Positions 22,108-35,290 of a stretch of DNA of 64,000 bases are shown here, piece after piece. The position numbers were made by a program, and so were the translations under genes. Each line of letters begins with the position of its first letter. Within the stretch, counting starts at the first letter, position 1. The stretch spans positions 61,509,160-61,573,159 of the forward strand of contig OX104130.1 in NCBI GenBank assembly GCA_944470555.2. The letters are read 5' to 3'. This DNA comes from Heterobilharzia americana. Lineage: Eukaryota > Platyhelminthes > Trematoda > Strigeidida > Schistosomatidae. The notes under the pieces were generated by a model. It ran no database searches. It was not told the origin of the DNA and worked only from the letters and a program-made list of their open reading frames with translations.

Positions 22108-24831
22108 CCGTAAGACTCAGGGAACCCATCAGATTCTAGATCGAGTAACAGGGGTTATTACGAGTTGCAAAGCAAGTTCCAACACAACTTTGGCAGGGAA
22201 AAAATGGTTTGACGGTTTTTGACTTAGGCTTGAGGTTATAAGACAGAGAACCTGTTGTTTATTTCATGTAAGTTTATCCAACTTTCTAGACGGGTGCCAC
22301 GTTTACGAATGTGGCATCATAACTGGATTTAACTGCGCTTATATACAGTGGACAGAGATTAAGTCAATTAATTACATCCTCTCAAATCCTTCGGTGTTCG
22401 TCTTTTGGCTGGCTTAAATTTGTCGTATGTCGTTTGGAGTATGTTGGTTCAGATGGGGCTCATAAAATTCTGGTCATACAGAGGCGATATCCGCCCACTT
22501 TACCCGATTCGCGTTGGAACGCATTTAAAGTTGATGCCATTTCGTACGCACGTACAAAGCAGGGAAGCTTGGAACGATCTGATAGCACTCGATTCCTTTG
22601 ACTTTGAAAAGGCATAGCCGGATTAATTGATGAATGCTTGAAAAATGCACATCGGCGCAATGTTATCCTCTTAAGGAAAGTTTCGGCGATTTTCCGCGAA
22701 GCAGTGTCGAGGTGACAAGTTATTCTCGCCATCATTCAGCTGCCAGAAGCTAAAACAGATTTTCCTGGTCCCATTTTCTGATAAAACTAACTGGAATTAT
22801 AGAAGAAACGCTTCGAAATTATTGTCGGCAGACATCAGTATTGTCTGAATCACAAACTATGTAAAACCGACCTGCTGATGATATGAAACAGACAGATGAA
22901 GTCCAATGAAAATAAATATTCTGTTGTTGTGAATTTTCCGAACTCCATCTGCGAGTTAACCCCAGCTTACTTCAGTGGGGCTCCCAGCTTCAATAACAAC
23001 GTAACCCCTACTAGGGTTACCAGGACTGCATTTCAAGAATATGCCACTGGTTCACGCTGTCCATCATGATGATTCAGGACTGCGTACTCAGTATTACGTC
23101 AAATCTACTGAATAGCGCGTAACGAAGGTACGAATTTCCAGAGTTCCTAAAGCCTAAAGTGGAACCGGCCAAATCCAAAACAAATGGTTCCCAAAAAAGA
23201 ATGTGTATTCAAACAGTAATTGAACCCTGCAAAAATTTTCCTTCAATTTTGACGGCTGCTCCAGTTTCTACCCAAAACGAGATACAATTGTAACACTGGT
23301 CGAAACAAGGGGTTTAATATGGCTGTACAAGCAAACTGAATGCAGTCAAACGAAATGAGTGGTTAGTGTTTTTGAATACATTACAAGAACAAAATCAGAA
23401 CACACTCAACGCTCAGTCCATTGTTATTTACAATCTTTTTTGCTAAAAGTGTCAGTTTCTTTTGTGTCTCGTTCACAGTTACATACAAACTACCTGACGA
23501 TTCAGATGGAAGCTGACAAGCTCGAAGGTACCACTTAATCCTGTGGAAACCTACCTTTGATCCCTGTGATCGCTGCATTGCATTCAGTAGATCCAGCCAC
23601 CCTGTGTGTCTGGGTCAGTAGAACCCACAGGCTGAATCCGTCCATGTGTTTGGAGGTAGTCTAGTAAACTAACTGACTCAAAGAAGTGTCTTCCTGACAT
23701 TCGAATTCCTTCAAGTCAGCAATGCAGAGTAGTTCAACCTATTAAATTCAACGGAAAAATTTCATGGTAAAATTAATACGCGGAGCCAGCTGATCGCAGC
23801 AGGTTGTATTACCGGAGCCTAGGGATAATCAGTGCTAGTATCGGAGAAGAACCTCACTCTGCATTCAGTGTATCAATACCCAATCGCAAAAAAGGCTGCA
23901 ACAAGGCTACTGTACTCGAGGTCACTGTGGTTAGGCGGTGATTGAAATTTGTGTCATTGCCTGCTGGTTTGCACAATTCAGTATTCATAGTCAAGCGCAG
24001 CGACCACTGCTTGTATAGTTGCCGGTGAGTAGCGACAGTCCTAGCAAATTCTGTTTTGTCGACATTGATGGGAAAAGGCAAGCCATGGAATTCAGAGTGC
24101 ATATTCCGGCCAGGTGACATCAGTCAGGTACATTTAACTGAGTCTTGGTGGTTGGCGTTGCCATTGCCGGGACTCGGATCGAGGACCTTTTGATAGGAAC
24201 GCTATAGCAAGCAATGCGAACACTTTCTTTGACAAGTGGGGTAGAGACCGTTAACAGTTGAACCTGACGGCACTATAGCCTCCAGGATGATTCCTTCTGC
24301 TCATAGATGAACAGTGAATACACAGAACAGGTATCATTTAGGACGAAACAGAAACGTACTGAAAGAAAGCACTTGACCCCTTTTTAGTACATCCTTGAGT
24401 GACTTGCCGGACACAAAGATAAGTACAGGAAAAGGGGAGAGGGTTGTACCGGTGATGCACCTCTTGCCAAAGTCTCAGAGCTACAACAGTTCATGCAAAC
24501 TATGTAGCATGAAGGTTGACAACAGCAGGGTGACATTCTTGGGTAAGTAGTCTGAGCGCATAATTTTGCAGCCCAGCATGCTCATACTGACCTCCGTCAC
24601 AGCAAAAACCAGCTAGTAAAGGCCTATTGATGAAGTCCTGAGTGGCATGGCGATGTCAGAATTGTCGAGCAACCGATTTGACGAGCAGTTCAACACAGTT
24701 GTGTATCCTCCACCAACCTCCATTAGCATAGCAATGCTCCAGGACTGCGACACCAAGCTGGAGAATGCAAAGGTTTCGCCACACCAAGTGTGTGCGAATC
24801 TGTGCACACTCAGGATGATAGACGCTCCAGC
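22108..24831. other. Unassigned intergenic sequence
   Basis: ORFs at 22405-22617 and 24647-24919 (plus) show no family match. Probably internal sequence of the same unrecognised element that owns the repeats around it. Confidence 0.4.
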
Positions 24832-25228
24832 TTTTGGTAAAATAAGACCAGTGATTCCACGGAATTGTGTCGACGTTTTTTCACGTGGCCACATCAAATC
24901 TTCTCATGCACTCGGTTGAAGTAATCCAACTGAACGAAGAATGGAAGAACGCTATCCTCTCACCAATCATCATGGGGCGAGACCGAGAATACTGGTGCAG
25001 TTACAGACTTCCAGCGTTATTGCTGATACTGTCTGGGGCGCTGGAAAGCCCGGTTGCAGACGTTGCTTGGGTCTACCTGGACAGAAGCAACATCGGCCAT
25101 CCAACTCGACCAGACTTCAGGACCAGGCAGTCATGTACGAGAAACTTGATGACCACATGGAATGACTTGATCCCTAGATGCGACAACAAGCAAACAGTCC
25201 ACGTCATTTTCCTACCGTAGTCAAAGTT
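24832..25228 (+). repeat. Near-identical inverted repeat, copy 2
   Basis: Partner of 18118-18513. Left boundary is sharp at TTTTGGT; on the right, weaker similarity goes on to about 25310 (CCATTCACAGCTTGG here, CCACTCACAGCATGG there). Confidence 0.9.
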
Positions 25229-27486
25229 TTTGAGGGCTTGCCAAATCATATCACTCTTTCTAAACTTACAAAAGCGAGGGTCACGAAACCATTCACAGCT
25301 TGGCCCACTTCATTACTCTAGGACAAGTAATTATGCTCTAAAGTTTGCAGGGAGTGATGAGACAGTAGTATCCCCAGTAGTTTTTCCCAGGCTTTTCCTA
25401 ACACTGCTACTATTCGGATACGGTATCCCTGCTTAAATCCCCTAGTCTATCCTCCACTTCGCCACTGGCGTCACTACTGAGGACAAGGAGCAAGGAAGTG
25501 TGCCTAGGAGCACCCTAAGTCGATCTGCTGCGGCTGAAACCCTGACCAACTGAGAAGGGTTTGAGGCTCAGCCTAAAGAAGTACTTCGAGCACCGGAAGC
25601 GATAAAAACCAACTCTACCTCCAAATATCGTGCATTCGCCAAGGTGTTCACGTGAAAGGAAATAGGATTAGACTTTTTGCAGATAACAGTGTCAGACACA
25701 AACGAATGGTGGCAAAGGTCAATGCGCTGGGCCCAGGGGTCTATGGCTAACGCTCTGAACAACTTATTTTTGGGCAACCACAACGTAGCGAATAAAAAGG
25801 CAGTGGTAGAAGTACACCGCGTTTGTTCCAAGCACTTTTGTGGGCAAGTCCAGTGGGCAAAACTTTTCGAGTACGTTAAAAGTCATTCATCATCTAATTG
25901 CAGTCAATAGGGAATATAAAGTTTACAACAGATAGAAGTAATAACCAGGTTTATTGGGCAATGCAAACGCGCTTATAAATTTTTTAAAAGGATAACTGGG
26001 GGCCTTTAACCCCGAATTATTCCTCCAGGTCTTTAAAACTCAGGCCTAATACACCTGAAAGTTCCCACCATAATAGTGCTGGTGCACTGGAGAGGAACAC
26101 AAAAGTTCTGCGGAAGGCACAGAGAAAAATAACGAGTCCGGTTGTCCGACTGACGGGGGGGGGGAATAAAAGCACAAAGCTACACCTGTTCATCCTATGT
26201 AATAGAAGAAAGAGGTGTGACCTGTTAGCAGCCTACGAGATTATCCACCAAATTAAGCGCCTCGGCAGTATAATGTCATCGGATTGAGACAGACTGTCGT
26301 AGGAACCCCACTTGTGTGCCTCTTCAGAAGGCTGAGGCTAGAGTCATGTCCAACTACTTTTCTAACACTGTGCGCGCTATAGAACACTTGAGTAACAGGG
26401 GTAGCCAAAGCCTCCTCAGCTGACTCATTCAAGTGGGGCCATTCCATTCACTGCGAACATACACCTGTAGCAAGTGAACACACAGTTAGCCACCCCATCC
26501 TATAGTCTAACCTGTTGATTGTACTCCCGCATTATTTCTAGCATTATTTTTCATTGAGTGGTGCTGTAAAATAGCCTTTACTTTTTCTCAGGTGCAAACT
26601 CTCCTACGTCTATCTTGGAATAACACTGAAATACCTGCTTACTGGTTCCCATGTAAAAGAGAAACTCTGGAAATTTTTAGGATTTGTCCTGGTGCGAACT
26701 TGACAGACGCAAAGACCAATCACTAATTATTCGAACTTGTTATATACCCACGAATACGAGACCAAGGAAGAACACGATAACGTAGTCGGATGGAATAGTA
26801 TATTTGGATGGTTATGCCAAAATACCGATGCGTTCCAACTAACTGGCTAGAGAGTGGAATACGAGCAATGCAACGTAACACGACAGCGTGCCAAATGGCG
26901 AGGATGCTTGACCGGGTGCCTTCAGCTTAGCGAGTGCAGTTAAACTATCAAGGCCAGCATCAATGTCGAAAGTCGTCAAACCCAAGGCTATTGATTTTGG
27001 GGAAGTGTATGACACTACGAATTTACTGAACTTGTGAACTTGACCAACTTAAGGGGACCTACCTACAATTTACAAATGAACACTTTTGAGTAGATGACCA
27101 CCACCTGAGAAGATAATATAAGGTAGGCTGAAAGAAGTTCTGTGACCCGCTAGTCTAGCCTCAAGACAGACGTGAGAGTTCAAAGACTGCATTTTTCCTC
27201 CTCACCCCATAGATAATCTGGATGATGTTTTACGTTCGTCTCATCAAAGAGCAGCAAAAATTGTTTCGCATAGCGGAAGCCATTTCTAGTCCTTGAACAA
27301 CTTGATTTGCTGGCTGGTAGCTGTGGTGTTTTGAAAACTGGTGAAATAGTATGGATGAAATTGGATATCGTATTTCTTGCCCGCGAATTATGCTTGAGGT
27401 TTGACCTTGAGATCACCTGTTCGAGTTTATGGATGTAGTCTATTCCGGTTCTCATAAAATAACAAAACGAAGTTTGGTCGGCCTAG
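25229..27486. other. Unassigned region before the RUNDC3-like exons
   Basis: A first exon of the RUNDC3-like gene should lie here or further left. A candidate MDEIGYRISCPRIMLE at 27354 is followed by GTTTGA, but its phase does not fit exon 27487. No confident call. Confidence 0.35.
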
Positions 27487-27925
27487 CAAAGTAGGATCAA
27501 GTGTATTTTTACGCATTTATCTGTCCAGAATTGCGATAAAATCTCAAATAGAATCCTCACTACATCAAGTTCGTGATGAAATCTCTCCAGATGTCCAAAA
27601 CTTCTTAGCTATACTAGAAAATTTGTTTTACCATGGATTAAGACGTAAGTTTTTCGAGTATCGTGATGATTAGGTGATAAAAATATTGTCGGGAGAAAAA
27701 AGCCTAAACATCCATGGAATCTAATACTTCAGCTATCTGATCCAAATTGCCTTGCACACATCTCATCAGTAAAGCTTCTTGATCATCTGAAAAATGACTT
27801 CTCGAAGGTATTGCATTCATTCAATTTGTGACTCTGTAGTTACGAGCTTGGATTAAGCTATGTGTAATGAAATGTTGTCTGCATACCGTAATGCTAGACC
27901 TAGTTCGGAAGGAAACCAGTTTGAT
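27487..27925 (+). CDS. RUNDC3: RUNDC3-like gene, three exons of the RUN domain
   Basis: Exons 27487-27644, 27674-27807 and 27840-27925, split by introns of 29 and 32 bp with GT-AG ends. They read SRIAIKSQIESSLHQVRDE, LAILENLFYHGLR, then HPWNLILQLSDPNCLAHISS, then LRAWIKLCVMKCCLHTVMLD. Human RUNDC3A has [34 protein letters not shown] and [20 protein letters not shown] in this order, so this is the first two thirds of the RUN domain. RUNDC3A (RPIP8) is a neuronal Rap2 GTPase effector. The start codon is not in the first exon (an in-frame stop lies at 27455-27457), so at least one upstream exon is missing. Phases: exit 1, 0 and 2. Confidence 0.88.
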
Positions 27926-28590
27926 GTAAGTCGCCTAGCAATGTCTTAGCCCTACTGACTTGAATCCTCATGATAACGTTGTTTGTGAAAACTGGCATTT
28001 GGTGGATATTTTCAATTTCTTTTTCAAACTTCACTTTCATAATGTAGACTTATTTTCAAAGTTCCATATTGGTTGTCTGTTTGATACAGGGGATAATGAT
28101 ATGGTATCATTCAGTATATTGCGTTTCAGGCTAGATTTGTGACTTATAGGCATAACAAGGTAGTCAGAAATTCTTGTGGTATTTTCGTGGTTCTGTTACT
28201 TTTAACGCTTTGATTTAATTCATAGCTAAGTTTTTCATCGTAATTAGCACTACACGTGTTAAGCGTCTAAATGATGAACAGACATTTAGTGCTTAAAAAG
28301 TCATTTGTTTAACAATTCTTTTTGATTGCATGTCAATGGACTAATAATCTGTGGGATTACAGCCTATAACATTGCCTAAATTCTTTACTTACATTGATAT
28401 CCACGCTAGTTTTAACTCCATGTAACCTGACCGAGAACACATGACTCTACTCCGTACGTATCATTGATACCATTCACACAGAAAGCCGCTACCCTGATGT
28501 GGAGGTCGTGTTTGTACATTACAATGGCTAAACGAGCTATGCTGTTAAAAACACTTGTTCCCCGACGTTTTACTATACCAGAAAGGTCTG
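27926..28590. other. RUNDC3-like intron, nothing recognised
   Basis: Start of a 7.55 kb intron. No repeat family recognised before 28590. Confidence 0.5.
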
Positions 28591-30265
28591 TTAGTAGTGA
28601 TTAGACTAAAAGCAGCTAACTTTCTAGTGCAAATTTCTACTCTACGATGGTCTTTCGATGGCTCAGTCGTCTTGTTTGGGGAGACAGCAGCAAGGCGTTA
28701 CCCACTGTCGACCAGTAGTACTATTCTGATGCTGCTTTTTATATAAGGACTAGTTAGAAATGTTCGACCCTAAGAATAGCACAATATTCTTTATCCTACG
28801 GTATACCAATGCCGGTAATATGGGGTGCATAGTTGGATTCGCAAACAGCAAAACAAAATCTGGAAACTCAAAAAAACTACCGGTGACAGGGTTCCAGCTG
28901 ATGTCCTTTGTGCTTTGCGGTCACCCACTAACCTTACTTTTCCAGGCACCTTAAAAACTACTTACCTTCCACAGTATGGGTAGGCAAAAACTGTCAACCT
29001 CCCTCTGAACTCTGTTAGCACTCAAGGTCTCTCAGATGCCTGTCAAATTTCCATATCCTTAACTTCGAATCTCCCTTCACGTCTCTAGGTCAATAATCAA
29101 TCTTACATCACATCTAGTTCATTCCATCTCTACAGCTCTTGAAACGATCTGAGTTCACAGAACGACATAACTGGTCTCCTGAAATCACTCTCCAAACTAC
29201 ACATTGGGGCTTTCAATATCCAAACCTTCGTCAAATAGATCAACAAACTTTACCAGCTGAAACTGACATATCGGGCCATGGATATTTATTGTGTGTGAGA
29301 CACTCGTACAGGATCCAAGTACGATAATTCACTGGGCCTCTTTCGTTTACTTATGGTAAATCTGAGAAATTCACCCTTCGCGTTTCTGAAGATTCGATAG
29401 CTAGTTCTGACGGTCTTGCAGGTTTATGCATAGCAATAAGTGCTAAGGCAGAAATTTGACTCTTCGACTGGATCCCAGTTGACAGTCGCCTATGCACTGT
29501 CCTACTAAATTTTGCAGTGGGGACTAAACATAACGGTGAAATTCGCCATCGTCTCTTTGTAATTTCTGCTTACGCACCTACTGACTGCAGCTCGGAAGAA
29601 GTGAAGGATGAGTTCTACCGAAAACTGCCTAGCTTCCTACTGAAAGCCAAACGTTCGGATGTGGTTGCTGTTGCAGTTGAATTTCATGCACAAGTGGGTA
29701 GAATAAGTGAGGCAGAAATGCAGTTAAGTGATATTTTCGGAATTCAAGGTGAACAAACAGATAATGGTGATCTCCTACTACAACTGTGTTCAGATTGCCA
29801 TTTATTTCTGGTCAACACGAGCTTCAGATATGAAGAGAGACATTGTCTAATGTGGTGTCCACTGATCTGAGCTGTGTTGAACACAGATAGGACATATTTC
29901 TTGCTGCGTTATAGATGGATAGGGTCGGAAGAAGGTTGCCGATCCTTCTGGAACACGTATTTGGACATTGATCACGTATTGGTTCGAGCACATGTGTGTC
30001 TACACTTAAGTTGATGTAGGAAAACCGTTGCAGAAGGACCATTGTGAGTGCTGCTTAACGGTAAGAATAATGAAGCCGCATTCTGCATGAAACCAGCTAA
30101 ACAGTTATCGGTAGAGGAAAACATCATAAATCATGGAAAATCCTGGTGCCATCTCCAGTGTTATGTAAAAATCAGTGTTAAACATCATAAAGGACTCATT
30201 AGGTGGTCAGAAAGGTCCAATGGATCTCAGCGGGCTTTTCTGAATCAATGGATGCACATATAGGT
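28591..30265 (+). mobile_element. RTE-like family A, 5' UTR and endonuclease domain
   Basis: Plus-strand ORF from 29517 reads RHRLFVISAYAPTDCSSEEV, KDEFYRKLPSFLLKAK, AEFHAQVGR-like VEFHAQVGRISEAE and TDNGDLLLQLCSDCHLFLVN, the exonuclease-endonuclease-phosphatase domain of the element. Upstream relics TLGLSISKPS and PWIFIVCETLVQDPSTI lie at 29200-29320. Downstream frames give SYRWIGSEEGCRSFWNTYL and DIDHVLVRAH (29900-30010), the last holding the D-H pair of the domain. Conserved catalytic D of the GDFN motif is changed to E. Same segment as 63413-64000. Confidence 0.88.
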
Positions 30266-30439
30266 ATTCCCGCTGCATATAAGTAGAACGAGGAGCAGAA
30301 ATCACTCAAATATACAATAACAAGAAGTCGAGGCAATGACAGCAAGTAGTAGTGAGAAGCGAAGGCTAAAGCGATGAGAAGGACGACGTCATTAGGTAAC
30401 AGCAGATAGTTAATTATCCTGATGAAACAAACCATGGTA

Positions 30440-33400
30440 GAATTTATTATTATTTGTCCCTTGGGTTCCCAACGGAACATACAGCTTCAGTAGCACGTCT
30501 CCATTCCACTCTCTTCTCTAAAATCTTTTGAACCTGACTCCACGACAGCCCACAACCTCTCATTTCTTCCTCACACCATCTCCTCCATGTCACCCTCAGC
30601 TCGAACGCCCAACTTGTCGCTCCTCATCTGGGTTCCACTCAAGAGACTGGCATTACCTGACGCGTGATGTCCCCACTCGCTCTTCTCAGTGTATGCAAGA
30701 TTCAATCCATCTCCACTTCCTTCTTCTGCATATTTGTTCAGCGATAGCTTCTTGATTGGTTCGTTGCCAGGGTGAGTTCCTTGTGGCTTATTCTTATTAT
30801 TCTGGCAATCCATCTGAGCTTCAGTAACGAGCCAGCGTAGGCAGTTGTTGATGAATGTCTGTAGTTTGTTGGAAATCCCTTTCGTAACGCACCAAATCTC
30901 TGATCCATACAGAAGCACTAACTTGACGTTGGTGTTGAAAATCTGTATCTTGTTCCACATGCTGAGTATAGAAGATCTCCACATTGGTTTCAGGTTAATG
31001 AATGAAGGCCTGCCTTGCATTTCCAATCATGGCTTTGACGTCCTCATCCCTGCTTGTGCCACCTGTAGTTGAAACAGTGCTTCCTAGATAGGTGAAAGAG
31101 GCTACTTCCTTTAGATTTCTCCCGTTGATGGTGATTGCAGCTTGTTGTTGTTGGTTGGGTATCTTCATAACCTCTGTCTCCCTTAAGTCCACTTGAATGG
31201 TGTCCCGTCTTCGCTGCCTCACCTCTTCTATCAACTTGTTGGATTTTGCCTGTAGATCTTTGAGTTTGTGTGACACTAGACATAAGTCATCGGCGAAATC
31301 TAAATCTTCTAGGATCTTTTCCCCAGTCCAGCCAGCGTATCCCCCTCTTCTCGCTCCTCACAGTTTGTTGCATGATGCAGTCCGCTACAATCAGGAATAT
31401 CATGGGTGATAGTAGACAGTCTTGTTTTACTCCTGTCTTCACTTGAAAAGCATCACTGAGCTGTCCATTGTGAATTACCTGGTGTGTGGTGTCTTCATTT
31501 AGTTGTTGAATGAGATCGGCGAAGGTTTGTAGTATTCCGTAGTGTTGAAGCAACTGCCAAATTACTTCTCGGTGGATACTGTCAAAGGCCTTCTCAAAAT
31601 CGATGAAGTTGAGGTAGTGAGTTGACTGCCATTCTATAATGATGCGAAGCGTTGCAATTTAGTCCACACATGATTTGTACTTCTTGAAGCCTGTCTGTTC
31701 CGGTCGTAGTTTTGAATCCAGGGCATCCTTTAGTCTATCCAGGATGATGCGGCTTAATATTTTGCTTGCTCTGGGTGGAAAGGAGCGTGGTTCCGCGCCA
31801 GTTCTTGCAAACACTAAGGTCGCCCTTCTTCGGGAGTTTGATAAGGTGACCCTTCTTCCAATCGCCAGGTACCTTTACTTCCTTCCAGACCTTCTGCAAT
31901 AGTGGTGTGGTGTGAGCATGTCGGCTGTTGTCACTGCGCCTGTTCTCAGTGCTTCTGGTGGGATTCTATCTGGTCCTGCTGCTTTCCCGCATTTTAGTAG
32001 CTTTATGGCGTTCAGGGCTTCGATTTTCGTCGGAGGGCTTGTGTTCACTGGTAGTTCTGTGGCTGGGCTGCAGGTGGTATTTCTGGACAAAGTGCAGATG
32101 GTAGTGGTCGATTCAAGAGCTTTTCGAAGTGGTCAGCTCATTGTTTCCTTTGTTTCTACCCTTTGGTAACTAGCTTTCCTTCACTATCTTACACTGGTTT
32201 TATCTGAGTTGATCTCTTCCCAGATAGTAACCTGGTTATTTGATACAATGTTGTCAGGTTTCTCCTACCAGCAGCCTGTTCTGCTTCACTTGCCAGTGTG
32301 TGGTGGAAGTGTCTTTTGTCTTTCCGTCTACTCTTCTTTACTTCTTTGTCAGGTGTTTTATACATTGTGCTCAGTTCCTCTTGTCGTTGAGCATCCTTGC
32401 AGTGGTTTATCTTCTGCTTCACCATCCTCCTCTCCCTGCTCTATCAGCTTCCATGTGTGTGTCGAGATCCATTCCTTATCTTCTTTCTTCTTACTTCCTA
32501 ATATGGTTATGCAGGTTTCTTTCCATATAGCTTTCGAAGACTTCCAGTGTTCTTCCACACAGGTTCCTTCAGAGATATTGCTCGATATCTCCCATTTGGT
32601 CCTGATGGCTGACATGAAGATGTCCTTTGTAGGTTCATCCTTCAGTTTCTGTTCTGGGTGTTGAACTTGAACTGTGGTCTATCACCAACTTCTTTGAAGG
32701 CTTTCAACTTGATTTGTGAGGTAGGTTCCTTGCAGTAGATAGTGAGTGGTGTGAACCTACATCTGCTTCCCTTCTTGATCTTGTGTCCAGTAAGTTGCGT
32801 CTCCACTTTCTAGAGATTGAGATGAAGTCGATCTGATTTTTAGTGTGCCTATCTGGTGAATGGTTAAATCAAGTCCACAAACTGCTTCCAATCACCAAAT
32901 CTTTGAATGCGCAGACATCTGCAAACAGTTCTCCATTCTCATTCATTTCACAGAGTGTTTCTCGACCCATGATGAGTTCTCTTTCTGTGTTGTCCGCTCC
33001 GAGTTTGGCATTTATGTCGCCTAGTAGAATTTTGATGTCACCATCTGGAGTGGGGTGTTGTCTAGTTCTGCATGAGAGAGAGCCTTTGATGCTCTTGTGG
33101 ACATGATGATAGCCGCTTTGGAAGTCATTGTGCTCGTGTTTGTCGTGTGGATGACAATATCGGAGTAGATTATTGACTCTACAATTGACAGTTTGGAGAG
33201 TCCACTTCCATTCCATCTGCTTTTGCAAATTCCTAACACTTGAATGCGACACCTTCTCATCTCGTTTTCAATCTGGGCAGCCTTGCTGGGTTCAAACGTT
33301 GTGCGGACATTCCATGTCCTCACGTTTACTTTTGCTTTCATGGAGAGAGAGAGAGAAGACACATTGGTGAATTGGTTTCCTGAAGGCTTTCACCAACTGG

Positions 33401-33440
33401 TGTCATTTCGTCTCTCCGATTCCAGCGAGGAATAAGTTTA
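30440..33440 (-). mobile_element. RTE-like family B (SR2-like), nearly full coding region
   Basis: Minus strand in order: endonuclease start VNVRTWNVRTTFEPSKA and LGICKSRWNGSGLSKL (33330-33190), ILLGDINAKLGADN (33010-32970), linker ending TKIEALNAIKLLKCGKAAGP (32040-31970), RT with QLSDAFQVKTGVKQDCLLSP (31470-31400) and LEDLDFADDLCLVS (FADD at 31297-31286), NLKEVASFTYLGSTVSTTGG, LLYGSEIWCVTKGISNKL (30930-30870) and a final arm ending at CCCTTGGGTTCC and TTATTATT (30445-30475). Several frameshifts. The longest family B copy here, lying antisense to the RUNDC3-like gene. Confidence 0.9.
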
Positions 33441-33960
33441 TTTTTATGTTATATATTTTCTTTGTGCTTTGAAGTTTGTTTAGTGGTTGTAATGGTTTTT
33501 CGGGGTAGGGGTAGGGTTGCTAGCGGTATGCCCGACCTTCCCTGTTTACCCGGGCTTAGGACCGGCTAGTAACTAGTGTACTAGTTGACCACTCGAGGTT
33601 TAAAATATAGTAATTAACACAAAATGCGTGGGTGGGCTATTTTACAATTGTGTAAATGTCATCACGTAAGTTAGATTGAGTATTGGTCAGTTGATTTAGT
33701 TAAAAACTAGAGTAAAGACTTCGCCAAACTCATTTATCGACCTAAGTTTGTATGACGTTTTCAGTTTCATCAAATAACATGAAAATACTTGAACCTTATG
33801 GTGTTAGAAAACATCTGTAGCTCAAAATTTAAGCGTGCAGGTGAACATGTTGTCTAAGCAAGTGTTCTTTGAGGAATAGCTCCCTAGTTAAATGTCGTAT
33901 CATACTTTTTCACTTCAAATTACAAAGTATTTTTATCTAGTGTTTTCTTTGATATTAATG
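33441..33960. other. Intron sequence, possible 5' UTR of family B
   Basis: The stretch to about 33600 (GCCCGACCTTCC, CCCGGGCTTAGG) may be the element's 5' leader; the rest shows nothing. Confidence 0.35.
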
Positions 33961-34250
33961 ATGGATAGCAGCTAACAGCGGAATCCAGGATATGCGTTTC
34001 GCCTTATTTGGGATTCGTCTATCGAATGTACCTTCCTTCCTTCACCGAGTGACCGATTCACTGACTGACTGGTAAAATCAACGTACAACCGCGGACAGAG
34101 GTTCATCGGCCCAAGTTACTACCTTTTAATGAGTACGCAAAAGCAGGTGGATAGAAAAAGGATGATAACAAAGTAGATAAAGGTGTGTGGTAAGAGAATA
34201 AACAATCTGAAGATAAAGGTTACTTTGAATAATAAAGCTTTAGAAGTTGT
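33961..34250 (-). repeat. Sm-alpha-like repeat with dead hammerhead
   Basis: Plus strand ATGGATAGCAGCTAACAGCGG then a minus-strand hammerhead relic at 33983-34027. GAAA and stem II GTYCC-like remain, but the core reads TAGACGA. Confidence 0.6.
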
Positions 34251-34297
34251 CAAGAAGTGAATACATCCGCACCATTGTGACAGATTCTCAGCCATAT

Positions 34298-35099
34298 TGT
34301 AGTGGGCGTTGCTGATAACAATGGATATAAGTAGTATATGTTGAGAGGGTGGCAGGAATCATAGGGAATTACCAACAATGGGTAAGGATTCTGCCAAGAG
34401 CAACTCAAGGGATAACACAGGTGTATTACAGTGGATGCTGCTGATAAGAATGTATGAAGAGCAGATCAAGAGCAAATCAACAGAGGAACAGAAGAGGAAA
34501 CGAAGACATTTGCAAATGACTGGGTTAGTGCAAGGTGTATTATATGTAACAGAACTCATTTTATATCTGTCAAAACGCTTCCTTTTTCGCCTCTCCGGAC
34601 AGTTTCTTCGCCAGTGTCCAGGTTTCCAACATGCGAAGCATTTACTCTGTTTGTTGATGTTCATTCGCAGTGCAGCTACCTCTACCTTGATTTGTTCTTA
34701 ACTATCTTCAGGAAGAGGTAGCTGCACTGCGAATGAACATCAACAAACAGAGTAAATGCTTCGCATGTTGGAAACCTGGACACTGGCGAAGAAACTGTCC
34801 GGAGAGGCGAAAAAGGAAGCGTTTTGACAGATATAAAATGAGTTCTGTTACATATAATACACCTTGCACTAACCCAGTCATTTGCAAATGTCTTCGTTTC
34901 CTCTTCTGTTCCTCTGTTGATTTGCTCTTGATCTGCTCTTCATACATTCTTATCAGCAGCATCCACTGTAATACACCTGTGTTATCCCTTGAGTTGCTCT
35001 TGGCAGAATCCTTACCCATTGTTGGTAATTCCCTATGATTCCTGCCACCCTCTCAACATATACTACTTATATCCATTGTTATCAGCAACGCCCACTACA
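34298..35099. repeat. Perfect palindrome built of LTR plus gag zinc-knuckle fragment
   Basis: Arms 34298-34683 and 34714-35099 (386 bp each) are exact reverse complements around a 30 bp spacer. The outer part of each arm is LTR-like (TGTAGTGGGCGTTGCTG at both ends, inverted). The inner part encodes, outward from the spacer, EEVAALRMNINKQSKCFACW and the rest of a CCHC knuckle CFACWKPGHWRRNC followed by a basic run, as in gypsy-like gag. ATAT flanks both ends (34294-34297, 35100-35103) and may be a 4 bp target duplication. Forward and reverse translations are identical in both arms, so either it is very recent or it is an assembly artefact. Confidence 0.93.
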
Positions 35100-35290
35100 A
35101 TATGACCAAGAATTTTCAATCACTTAGTCCTAGCCTACCTTCCAACGAGTATTGTTCCCGATAAGACTTGAAGTAAGGATCTATTGCTTCAAATACCAGA
35201 GCATTATCCACTACTCTATCATGGCTCAATGCCCTGGATTCTACTGCTAGCCTCTGTCCATCATTTAACATAAAATTGAAATGAGGGGTA
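35100..35290 (-). repeat. Sm-alpha-like fragment (tRNA-like head and tail)
   Basis: CCAGAGCATTATCCACTAC reverse-complements the Sm-alpha tRNA-like head seen at 47538-47565. It is followed by CCCTGGATTCTACTGCTAGC and TCCATCATT, the repeat's tail. Confidence 0.6.
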
